Positions 29,510 through 38,048 of a DNA stretch of 64,000 nt are shown one piece after another. The position numbers and the translations under genes were made by a program. Source of the stretch: Trypanosoma brucei gambiense DAL972. Lineage: Eukaryota > Euglenozoa > Kinetoplastea > Trypanosomatida > Trypanosomatidae. The stretch is from assembly GCF_000210295.1 (NCBI RefSeq), contig NC_026744.1:310001-374000 (forward strand), given 5' to 3'. The number at the start of each line of letters is the position of its first letter. Position 1 is the first letter of the stretch. A model generated the notes under the pieces. That model saw nothing but the letters and a program-made list of their open reading frames with translations, had not been told where the DNA came from and searched no databases.

Positions 29510-30856
29510 ATGGTGACCACACAACCTAACCAGAGGCGGAAGCAGGGGCGTGCGCATTCTTTGGGTATGGCGTCAGAGCAACGTGAGTATGAAGCCATAA
29601 TGGCACAAATAAAGAATATCATGCTACTGGCCAATGAGGAACCACCACAAGGTGAAGATGAGGCCTCCATTGCGAAGCGCATTGACTTGCTTCAACAGGC
29701 CCTTGGAGCATTGGAGCAGAGGGCGAAGGACAACCAACTGATGGTGGAAGTGATGCGGACAAATTTACTGAACAAACGGCAGGAGCGGCTTGTGGAAACG
29801 GCTCAGCAGAGACAGGAAAAGTTGTCCAAGAAGCTAGAGGAAAGAGAAAAGTTTATCCACCTTTTGCAAGAGGACCGTAAGTATATGCTAAGTCAAAAAC
29901 ATGAGGTAGCGGACTCACGAATGGGTTTGGTGCAAGAGAACGCGTACAACTTGTTCACAACAGCACATGCAAAGGCTGAGGCCGAAAGGCAGCGCAGGGA
30001 GAAGGCCGTAGAAAGGATTTATGAGGAACGGGCGCGTGCGGTAAAGGAACACAGGGACAGAACACAACAGCGCGAAGACCAGAATCGTGAAGCTCTGCTG
30101 AGGCAAAAGAAACAGGAGAAGCTCCAGCGCCGGCAGAGGGAGTTGGAAATTCAAGAGCACGATAAGTACGTGGCGAAACGGCAATACGAAGCGGACAGAA
30201 AGCAACAAGAGGCAATGAGGGAGCAGTGGCAACCGTATTTGCGTAACGGTGCTTCAAGCGCGAATGCCCTGCAACGTTGCGGATCTGGTATGACTGCACA
30301 TGAGGCTGCGCGTCAGAACCTTATGGATGAGTTGAAGGAAAAGGAAAAGCAACACCAGGAACGATACGAAGAAGAGCAGATAACTAGACGTTACGAAATA
30401 GAGAGACGGGCCTACAAACATAAGGAGCGGCAAGAGAGGCAACGCCAGCGATACAGTCAACAGCTGGACGAGAGAATAAAGCGTGGTGACGAAATAATTG
30501 CGAAAGCGCAAGAAAAAAAGCGACGTGCTGAAAAGGCTCAGGAAAATCGTCAGAAGCAAGAATCAGACGCGGGCGCTGCATTTGCTCGGGACGTAGAGGA
30601 ACACCGAAAGCGGGCTGAGGCCATTCAGTTGCAGCGCCGAGAAAAATTTTTGAGACAGAATTATCTTCGATGGAATGAGCGTGCTGCTCTCGTCATGCAG
30701 CATCTGCAGGATGTCTTTCCGCCTGATGGACGTTGCACACTTTCGGGAGAGAAACCTTGCGGGTTCCTCCCCACGCTTGCTCCATTTCTTGTTAACAAAC
30801 GCGGAAATCACCAACAGAAGAGAGCTAACACCGTAGGTTCTAACAAGGTTTCATAA
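29510..30856 (+). CDS. Coiled-coil protein, trichohyalin/plectin-like composition
   Basis: 448 aa, almost entirely Glu/Arg/Lys/Gln-rich alpha-helix from about residue 25 to 400. Long runs of R-Q-R-x-E-x-type heptads predict an extended coiled coil. No catalytic motif is visible. Composition resembles TPH-domain ciliary proteins such as CFAP45/MNS1, but composition alone cannot prove it. The ends (first ~20 and last ~45 residues) are not coiled coil. A flagellar or cytoskeletal role is plausible given the neighbouring flagellar genes, and is unproven. Confidence 0.75.
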   Translation: MVTTQPNQRRKQGRAHSLGMASEQREYEAIMAQIKNIMLLANEEPPQGEDEASIAKRIDLLQQALGALEQRAKDNQLMVEVMRTNLLNKRQERLVETAQQRQEKLSKKLEEREKFIHLLQEDRKYMLSQKHEVADSRMGLVQENAYNLFTTAHAKAEAERQRREKAVERIYEERARAVKEHRDRTQQREDQNREALLRQKKQEKLQRRQRELEIQEHDKYVAKRQYEADRKQQEAMREQWQPYLRNGASSANALQRCGSGMTAHEAARQNLMDELKEKEKQHQERYEEEQITRRYEIERRAYKHKERQERQRQRYSQQLDERIKRGDEIIAKAQEKKRRAEKAQENRQKQESDAGAAFARDVEEHRKRAEAIQLQRREKFLRQNYLRWNERAALVMQHLQDVFPPDGRCTLSGEKPCGFLPTLAPFLVNKRGNHQQKRANTVGSNKVS

Positions 30857-32964
30857 GCAACCGCGTAGCCGAATGGTGATTTTTCTTTTTTTTTAAAAAA
30901 AAAGAGGCATACATCTCCTGGTGTTCATTGTAAATAAATAAATAAACGTATATATAAATAAAAATATATGCCACTATGTTGAAGTGTACTTGTATAAAAG
31001 TTTTTTTTTGTTTGTGTCTCTTTGCGCGGGTGTTTTCTTATATATAAACATATACAAATCCTCATGTGTGCACAAGGTGTAGACCTCTTTCAACAGGACG
31101 AAAAACGATATACTTTTTATACTTCGTGTGCCATCATCGATCAAACAAATCAAAAAGGAAAGATGTGGTTTATGCAGCGGGAAGTGGCAAATTTCTTTTT
31201 TCGTTTGCTCATTTCTTTAATATTTCAGTTTAATTGTGTAGGTTATACTGGAATAGAAGGGATTGAAAGGGGAAAAGAAATACATACGAGAGAGGAGGAG
31301 TGGTGGAGGTGAACAGGTGTGAATGACACAATTTTTTTTTTCTAAATTTCTCTTCCACTGTGCTTCAGTAGAGGAGTTAAAAAACGGAAGAAGGGGAGAA
31401 CATTGTGCATGAAATTATGAGAAGACAAAAAAGGAAGAAGGAAATACCAGAATAAAATATTTAATTTTTTTTGAAATATACACGCTTATATTTTTTCCCC
31501 TGTTTTTAAAATCCTACCCCTTTTTTTCCTATATTTTTCTTTTGCGTGCATGATTGATTTCGCTCACTCCACTTGCGTCTCCCCGTGGATGGAATGGTTG
31601 GAAATTAAAAAAATTAAGTGAAAACTAAAGCACAAATACGACATTAAAAGCGCTGGACAAGGTGGAAGGAGAATGAACGTGTGTGTGTGTGTGTCGGGTG
31701 TCAAAAGATGAAAATTGAGAACAAAAACATTACGTATATATAACTAATTATAAATATGAACAAATATATAATCATGTATAAACGGATAAATATATGTATT
31801 CGAATGTCAAACTAGAAGAGAAGGCAGGGAAGGTATCCTTATAATTTATTCATTGGGTGCGGTTGGCGACGTAAGTGTTCGATATCACCTCTCTTTTGCC
31901 GCTGCCCATGTGCTTTATTATTTTAGACGCGTGCGCCTGCAGGCGCATCATCCGGAAATTATTTTTTAAATTTCCTATTATACTTTACTGCGTTGTTGAC
32001 GCTGTGGAACAGCAGCCGTCACGCAACTCGCACACGTTATCTTCTTCTCACTCTTTGGGGGGAAAAAAGGGAAAAGAATTAAAGGAGTAAAGGTGAGAAA
32101 GAAGAAAAGAAGAAAGGCCTAAACTTTGGGTACACGTCAGTGATTTTTTTTTTAAATTCAAGTTGTTGTTGCTGTTGTTGGTTTCTTTTGCTAATGAACG
32201 GGAGCGGATATGCCATATCATCTTTTATTGCGTTTCTGCTTTTATTGTGCTCGGTTGCTCGTTGGAGTGGGGCACATACATGAGCGGCGTTTAATATGCT
32301 GTCAGTAGAGAGAAGGAAATAAAGAAAAACGAAGGGGAGAAAATAAGAAACGAAAGAAAAGGATATAAAATAGCAAATGGATACCCGCATGGTTACCATT
32401 TGTCCCTCGTGTTTGTGTGCACGAATTTATACTTTTTTTTTTTGCGCGTTATCATCGTTTTGTTATGCGTTGGTGGGTGCGCATGAATAGAGAGAGAAAA
32501 GGAAACGATGCGTGTACTCGTGTAAAAGTGAGGATGACTCATCTAATCCCACGTATTTACTTCAATATATTACACCACAAGTGTGATTTTCTCCCCCTTT
32601 TTTAAAAAAATCCCTTTATTGTTATACGCCCTTCTTTTTTTTCTTTTTCCTCAACCAACTTCTCGCTTATCGAGACGACAGCTCTTTATGTTTTTGTGTT
32701 TGTATTGTATTATTACCTCAATACATGCAATCTATTCTATTTATCATCTTCTCTTCTTTTCTTTTTTCGTGTTGTGTGTTTAATCGGATTGGAGCGTTTT
32801 TGCATGCACATCGCCCCCTTTTTCCCTCTCTTTTTTTTGCTTTACTTCTTTTCTTTAGTCCTTCTCTTCTACCGTCACGATCATTCCCCCTCTCTTGTTA
32901 TTTACTGGGGGAGGGAAACTGCCGCAGTTGATGATAAAGGGTGCAAGGAGCGAAATAAATTAAC

Positions 32965-32984
32965 ATATATATATATATATATAT
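32965..32984. repeat. (AT)10 microsatellite
   Basis: Alternating AT in the spacer before the multi-pass membrane protein gene. Confidence 0.9.
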
Positions 32985-33225
32985 GTTTATACGCGTACCT
33001 GTAATGTATATGTATGTATACCCACATCACACTCTTTTTTTTGTTGCTTTTGGTGATGCGCTTGTTAACCGCAATATGCGAATGGATATGCCCTCTTCTG
33101 GTGCTCTTTTAGAGCCTTTGTTTTTTCTCTCACGTTCTTACAAATCATTGAAATTTTTGGTTTATTATTATGCAAGTACTTGTTTGTTTTTTCACTTCCC
33201 TCATTTCTCATCGGACAGTTGCGTT

Positions 33226-33291
33226 TGCATTCTTTTCTTTTCTTTTTTTCTTAATTGTATATTTCCCCCCCCTCCCCCCTTGGCACTGAAG
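33226..33291 (+). promoter_or_regulatory. Probable trans-splice acceptor for the membrane-protein gene
   Basis: A dense C/T tract at 33226-33280 is followed by AG at 33290-33291. Use of this AG would leave a five-codon upstream ORF (33299-33316) in the leader; AGs at 33311-33312 or 33315-33316 would remove its start. Confidence 0.45.
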
Positions 33292-33323
33292 TTAGTGTAT
33301 GGGAGGAAATAGTTGAGAATACA

Positions 33324-34571
33324 ATGAGTCACACAATGACAAATGCTTCTACTCTCATGAGCATAACAGTTTGCGACCCCAACATGAAAGGTACAGGATT
33401 GGAAATGGAATGTTTACGTCCATCCATGCACATTCCCGAACTGGTGCTCATTCCTCCCATTTATGTGTTGATAATATCGGGGTTTCTTTGCACTTTAGTT
33501 AATGCCTTCTTCAACTACGTGTCTTTCGGGCGGAGCAGCATCACAACCGCTATGGAAAAACACACTCGTGTGAAAATGCTTATTCACCATTCACTTATCG
33601 TCCGAGATATGGAGGGGCACACCAGCGTGTCGAGGAGGGACAATATTTACAATGAAACTGATCATCTACTAACTCATAGTAATGTTAGCGTAGACCATAA
33701 TGACAGCGCTGTTTTCTTTCAGGGAATATTAAATTCCGATGCTTTAGGGTTCGAATCACCAAGAGTTCCCGCCTCCGTGGCGGACGAGGCGCTATATGGT
33801 TCGTTGGAATGTATCCGACGCGTAGGACAGCAAATTGTATTTTCACACAACCCCAAGTATATGATCATATCGATCACGAAAAGTTTGGTGATGCTCTTGG
33901 TGTTACAATACCATTTTGACTACAATGGAGGGTGGGACAGGTTTGTAGTGTGTACGGCTGCGAACTTGATGAGTGGTTTGCTTACTCCCGTTTTGGAGTA
34001 TGGTGCAGAGTTCCTGTTACAACTCGACCCCGATAGCAATCTAAAGGTTGCTCAGGAGCACGATGAATTGGATGATGTGGTACTTATTTCGAGAATACTC
34101 ACGCGGATTGGTGAATTCAAGTTGGAAGACCTTGAAACGGTTTTGGTGCAGGGCTGTACATTTATTGTCTTTGGTGCGGTTCTCCTGCCTCCGGTATTTG
34201 TCTTTTGTTTGGTGGGTGCTGCTATGTTTTTGTGGTTGTTCGGACCGTTGTGGTTCGCTTACGGATACTTCCGTCACCTTTACTATAAGCCAAGGCAAAG
34301 CAAAGGGTTGTCATCTCCGAATGCCCGCGGGTGGCTGCGTATTACCCCATTCCGTGAACTTGCGAGGATAGTGTTATTAAAAGCAGTGACGTTGTTTTTA
34401 CTTCAGTGGACAGTTCAATGCAGTTTTTTGCTCGGTTTGATGTTGTTGCAAGGTGAGAGCTATTTGAAGGCTCTCCATTTAGAGGTGAAACATCAGTTAT
34501 GGAGATGGAATAACCCTCTGAAGATGGGTGGTTTCCGACTTCTTTGCCTTGTCAGCCAACTTTTGTTTTAG
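33324..34571 (+). CDS. Multi-pass membrane protein, unknown function
   Basis: 415 aa from the ATG at 33324; the frame is open further upstream only to a TTG at 33255. At least five hydrophobic segments are visible. One near residues 37-62 includes I-P-P-I-Y-V-L-I-I-S-G-F-L. A pair lies near 190-245, a long one near 290-330 includes F-V-F-C-L-V-G-A-A-M-F-L-W-L-F-G, and one near 355-380. Between the first and second is a polar loop of about 120 residues. I do not recognise a transporter or enzyme family. There is no clear N-terminal signal peptide, so the first segment probably anchors it. Confidence 0.7.
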   Translation: MSHTMTNASTLMSITVCDPNMKGTGLEMECLRPSMHIPELVLIPPIYVLIISGFLCTLVNAFFNYVSFGRSSITTAMEKHTRVKMLIHHSLIVRDMEGHTSVSRRDNIYNETDHLLTHSNVSVDHNDSAVFFQGILNSDALGFESPRVPASVADEALYGSLECIRRVGQQIVFSHNPKYMIISITKSLVMLLVLQYHFDYNGGWDRFVVCTAANLMSGLLTPVLEYGAEFLLQLDPDSNLKVAQEHDELDDVVLISRILTRIGEFKLEDLETVLVQGCTFIVFGAVLLPPVFVFCLVGAAMFLWLFGPLWFAYGYFRHLYYKPRQSKGLSSPNARGWLRITPFRELARIVLLKAVTLFLLQWTVQCSFLLGLMLLQGESYLKALHLEVKHQLWRWNNPLKMGGFRLLCLVSQLLF

Positions 34572-34740
34572 GTGTACCGCACTGCACTGGTGGCTTTTGT
34601 GTACCAGTACGTAAACCGGTACAAATTTCCCGGCTTTCCAAATCACTTCTTCATTTTGTGAAGCATAGTTGCCTGTTGCGCTTCGCTCTTCCCTTTGAAT
34701 GGTTGGCGATATTGTGACACGTTTCTGTAACTTTCATTGC

Positions 34741-34773
34741 TGCTTTCTCCGCTTTCTTATATCTACTGTAAAG
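34741..34773 (+). promoter_or_regulatory. Probable trans-splice acceptor for the 874-aa gene
   Basis: C/T-rich 34741-34768 with AG at 34772-34773, 39 bases before the ATG at 34812. The T-run at about 34783-34794 has no AG before the ATG, so it is less likely to be the one used for this start. Confidence 0.4.
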
Positions 34774-34811
34774 CATCCGCAATTTTTTTTTTTTGGTGCT
34801 ACTGATTTCCC

Positions 34812-37436
34812 ATGCGGCGTTGGCACCGTTCACTGAATCCTGCACTTTTCGGTGAGCGCGGGTCGGGCCATTATTTTTCGACGACGAGGGCCCGCCTTCA
34901 GCTTCAAGCACAAGACCGCATCATTTGTGGAACGCATGGCGCCGGAATTGTGGCTCATCAAACTGCAGTTAATTCTTCGGATAATCCCATGCTTAGTTCC
35001 GTTACTACTGCTGCCCCTGCTGCGGATTTGAGTCGGACGAAACCACATGAAGGTACCGGCACTAGTGAGAGAGACCCTTACATCCGCACCCTTCACAATC
35101 AGCGGAGCGCGGCGCCCGAAAGCTCCGTATCGCAGTCGCACACGGTGAATGCCCCAACGGTGGATGAGTGCGAGATGCTTGCAGAAAGGTGGGGAACCAT
35201 GAACTATTGGCATAACGATACATTTCCGCGCCTTGTGGTGTTCTTAAAGAAGTTGTTAGTCCCTGACGTGTCTCCACTTTCGCCCACTGCGGAGTCACTT
35301 TTGTCAATGTTCGAGAAGGTTGTGATACCAAAGCTAACATCGGATGAGGAAGACAGACGGAAACTTGTTTCCTTGTGGTCTGAAACGACACTGCAAGCTG
35401 AGGCAGCAGTCACAAAATTCCTATTTCAACGAGGGTCGTTTGAGTCAATGTTGCACCGCATAATCACCGATGCACTAGAAAAGATGAGCACCTTAGCGCT
35501 TGGTGGTCAGGAAGGGAATTTGGCACTGGAAGCCTTGAAGCGCCAAACACTATTCAAGCGGAACGATTACATTCAAAAGCGATTGATTGATGTAGTGAGT
35601 AACAGTGCTTACCTTGGGTATGGTGATTCAGTATGGCAAATTTTTTTTGCAGCCGTGGAGGCAAATGAGGAAAACTTGCTCAGCGACCGGGCCACCACAG
35701 ATGCCATTCGTGCCGCCTGGGAGGGAGTTATGCGAGAAGATGTTGTTCGTCTGCCAGATGTCACTGGAGTTGTAGCACTGTATCTCACGCTCGTATGCAT
35801 TAGGGAAAGTGGACGCCTCGTTCCGGGGGAACTAAAGGAACTTTCCTCTGGTTTGGAAGATGGCGTTCGACCCGGCGTGAGAAAACTGCAGCAATATCCT
35901 CTAATTTTCCTTCATCCTACGGTAAAGCGTCGGTTTGTTGTAAAGGCTGTTGCTGAGATTCTCCACAATTCATCTTCAAATGCTTTCTCGAATATGCTTC
36001 GGGAAAATGGTTTACATGATACAGCTCGAGAAGTTGCGCTATGCGAGGCCATGAACAGGAACAAAGAACTTGCTGAAGGCGATGTTGGTGACGCCGTAGG
36101 CCGCTTTGTAAGTAAGGGTGAGGTCAAGACACTGCTTTCATCCCTCGTCAGTGGTACGGACGCCGTTGTGCGTGATGCAGTTGCCGGTATCTTTGGTATA
36201 GGCACCACAATCACCATTGATTGGGACGCCGTTATGCAAAATGTTGACTGGTCGAACAACTGGCAGCGGCTGGCTACTGCTTTGCTTAGTAATTCAGCTG
36301 TTTTGTCGGCAATCGTCAAACTCGTGAAGAATGCGATTGGTGCTAAGGGAATGTCGAAGCATCTATTTACTGATGAGTATGCAGACCAGTTGCAACTTAT
36401 TTTGGATGCTCGCGAAGAGAGAGCGGCGTCAAGGAAACAGAGGATCGAAAACATCGCTCAAGAACTCTCTTCCTTTGAGAGGGTCGATTTGAGTTGTGAC
36501 CTTCTCCGGAAACTGGGTGTCGATATGACAGAGTTGGACACGGCAGCCGCGGCAACGCGGAACATGAATGTTGTGCAGAGACCATGCATAGAAGACGGTC
36601 TGCTTTCACTCGTGTTGGAAGCTGTGACTAAGCGCCACCCGAATTGGGTGAAGGCGGGAGTTATACAGACGACTCTCAAAGACCCATTTGACGCGCTGCG
36701 GTGGATGATGCACATTTTTATTCGTCTTTCGTACGTTCCGCATGCTGGTGCAGCGACCATCGCGCGACTTTCTCGACGCCGCATTGGACCAATTGGGTTG
36801 GAACCGCATCAGTTCAACGTCCCTGCGGAACTTGGTTTCGTAGAGCAGTACGACAATTTGCAGTACAAACGGTACGATTGGCAGGGATGGTACCAGCGCA
36901 TGTTAGATGTGCACAACCGAAACGTATCGCTACGCTGCCGGATTTGCGACTTGCAGCGTCTGGACGGCAACGGCGTGCAGTTTGTTGACATGCAGACGGA
37001 GCGTAGATTGCGTATATTAGCACAACATCGGGTTGGAATGGGTGTGCTTAAGTTGGACGCTGATAAATATGAGGATCAGGCGGATAACGTAACCTTCGGC
37101 ACAACAAAACTATCAGAACTTCTTGCTGATGCCCGCAAAGCTCAGCTGGGTGAAGAGTACTGGCCTTCCGTCGAGCTGAAGGTGCGCAAACCAAGTGGAC
37201 AGAGTAAAGCGCACTATTCACTTATTGACAATGAACGGATTGAGAAACGGAGTGGGGAACTCTACGAAAAGTACCGTGACGCCAAGAAGCGTAGTCTGTT
37301 CGTAACACCCATGGAAACATGGTTGGAAGTGAAGGGAATGCAGGTAAGGAAGTCAGTGGATAATGCTGACGAAGATGGGTACACTCTCGATGCACTTCAA
37401 GATATGATGGATGGGGACGACGGGGACAAGGTTTAA
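34812..37436 (+). CDS. Large probable mitochondrial protein, unknown function
   Basis: 874 aa. The first ~40 residues are Arg/Ser-rich with few acids (M-R-R-W-H-R-S-L-N-P and later F-S-T-T-R-A-R), like a mitochondrial presequence. Residues ~100-630 are mostly helical with acidic patches. The C-terminal ~190 residues are more conserved-looking, with a C-x-I-C pair (L-R-C-R-I-C-D-L) near residue 710 and many aromatic and basic residues, ending in an acidic tail. I do not recognise a domain. Trypanosome mitochondria contain many lineage-specific large ribosomal, assembly and RNA-editing proteins, so that is a reasonable place to look, without a specific claim. Confidence 0.7.
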   Translation: MRRWHRSLNPALFGERGSGHYFSTTRARLQLQAQDRIICGTHGAGIVAHQTAVNSSDNPMLSSVTTAAPAADLSRTKPHEGTGTSERDPYIRTLHNQRSAAPESSVSQSHTVNAPTVDECEMLAERWGTMNYWHNDTFPRLVVFLKKLLVPDVSPLSPTAESLLSMFEKVVIPKLTSDEEDRRKLVSLWSETTLQAEAAVTKFLFQRGSFESMLHRIITDALEKMSTLALGGQEGNLALEALKRQTLFKRNDYIQKRLIDVVSNSAYLGYGDSVWQIFFAAVEANEENLLSDRATTDAIRAAWEGVMREDVVRLPDVTGVVALYLTLVCIRESGRLVPGELKELSSGLEDGVRPGVRKLQQYPLIFLHPTVKRRFVVKAVAEILHNSSSNAFSNMLRENGLHDTAREVALCEAMNRNKELAEGDVGDAVGRFVSKGEVKTLLSSLVSGTDAVVRDAVAGIFGIGTTITIDWDAVMQNVDWSNNWQRLATALLSNSAVLSAIVKLVKNAIGAKGMSKHLFTDEYADQLQLILDAREERAASRKQRIENIAQELSSFERVDLSCDLLRKLGVDMTELDTAAAATRNMNVVQRPCIEDGLLSLVLEAVTKRHPNWVKAGVIQTTLKDPFDALRWMMHIFIRLSYVPHAGAATIARLSRRRIGPIGLEPHQFNVPAELGFVEQYDNLQYKRYDWQGWYQRMLDVHNRNVSLRCRICDLQRLDGNGVQFVDMQTERRLRILAQHRVGMGVLKLDADKYEDQADNVTFGTTKLSELLADARKAQLGEEYWPSVELKVRKPSGQSKAHYSLIDNERIEKRSGELYEKYRDAKKRSLFVTPMETWLEVKGMQVRKSVDNADEDGYTLDALQDMMDGDDGDKV

Positions 37437-38048
37437 ACAGCTTTGTTGAGGTCTCCATTATCTAGTTGAGAGATTTTTTATCGTAATAGTGTAGTCGTTA
37501 TACGCAGTTTATATTTGTTTCCCCCCTCCCAAAGGTTTATGTGTAATGGTCACACGACAGGAGAGCACAGCGTCTGTGCGAATATATGGTGTACTGTTCC
37601 CGTTGGAGCAGTTGTTGGGAGACAGAGAAGTGCTACGGAAAGGAAAGGGGTCACACTCTGGAAGTCGAAAATGAAGTAAGTACCTTCATTGTCTATGGCT
37701 CGAGGGTGGTGGATGAGTGGGATCTGTCCCCCCTTGTCGCCTTGTACGTGGGGATTTTCTTGCCACTATTTCACACAGTCTTTTTTTTTTTTGCCTTTAC
37801 CTGAGATACTTGGTTGCCTCTTCTACATTGAATACTGTTCCGCGGTTGAATAGTAAAGACGCAGTCGAAGTGGGCTTCAATAGTGTCATCAGTTACTAAG
37901 CGATCATCTTGCTTACAATATCGGAAACATCTCCGACTGAAGCCAACACAGACAGAAAAGGCTCAGCGTATCGTGAATACCATTGTGACTCTTATTTACG
38001 GCCGCTTCAGTCTACATCGGCAGTCTTCAACGTTGAGACGTGCTAGTA
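37437..38048 (+). other. Intergenic spacer, 874-aa gene to Cu-ATPase
   Basis: 612 bases. Between the T-run at about 37781-37792 and the ATPase ATG at 38049 I see no other ATG, which supports that start. Nothing else was recognised. Confidence 0.7.

Larger units (their letters stand above)
30857..33323 (+). other. Long intergenic spacer, coiled-coil gene to membrane-protein gene
   Basis: 2.5 kb with no gene supported. It has a T9A9 tract at 30886-30903 just after the stop, AAATA-type repeats near 30930-30968, a GT run near 31679-31692 and TA at 32965-32984. Open frames start from non-ATG codons or are homopolymer-driven. Confidence 0.7.

Noticed and set aside
31022..31312. 96-codon + frame in the spacer after the coiled-coil gene
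   Set aside because: Starts at TTG, no recognisable domain, and its surroundings are low-complexity; no good acceptor for its first ATG.
33748..33757. Sequence GGTTCGAATC resembling a tRNA B box
   Set aside because: It lies within the coding frame of the membrane protein and no A box or cloverleaf could be drawn around it.
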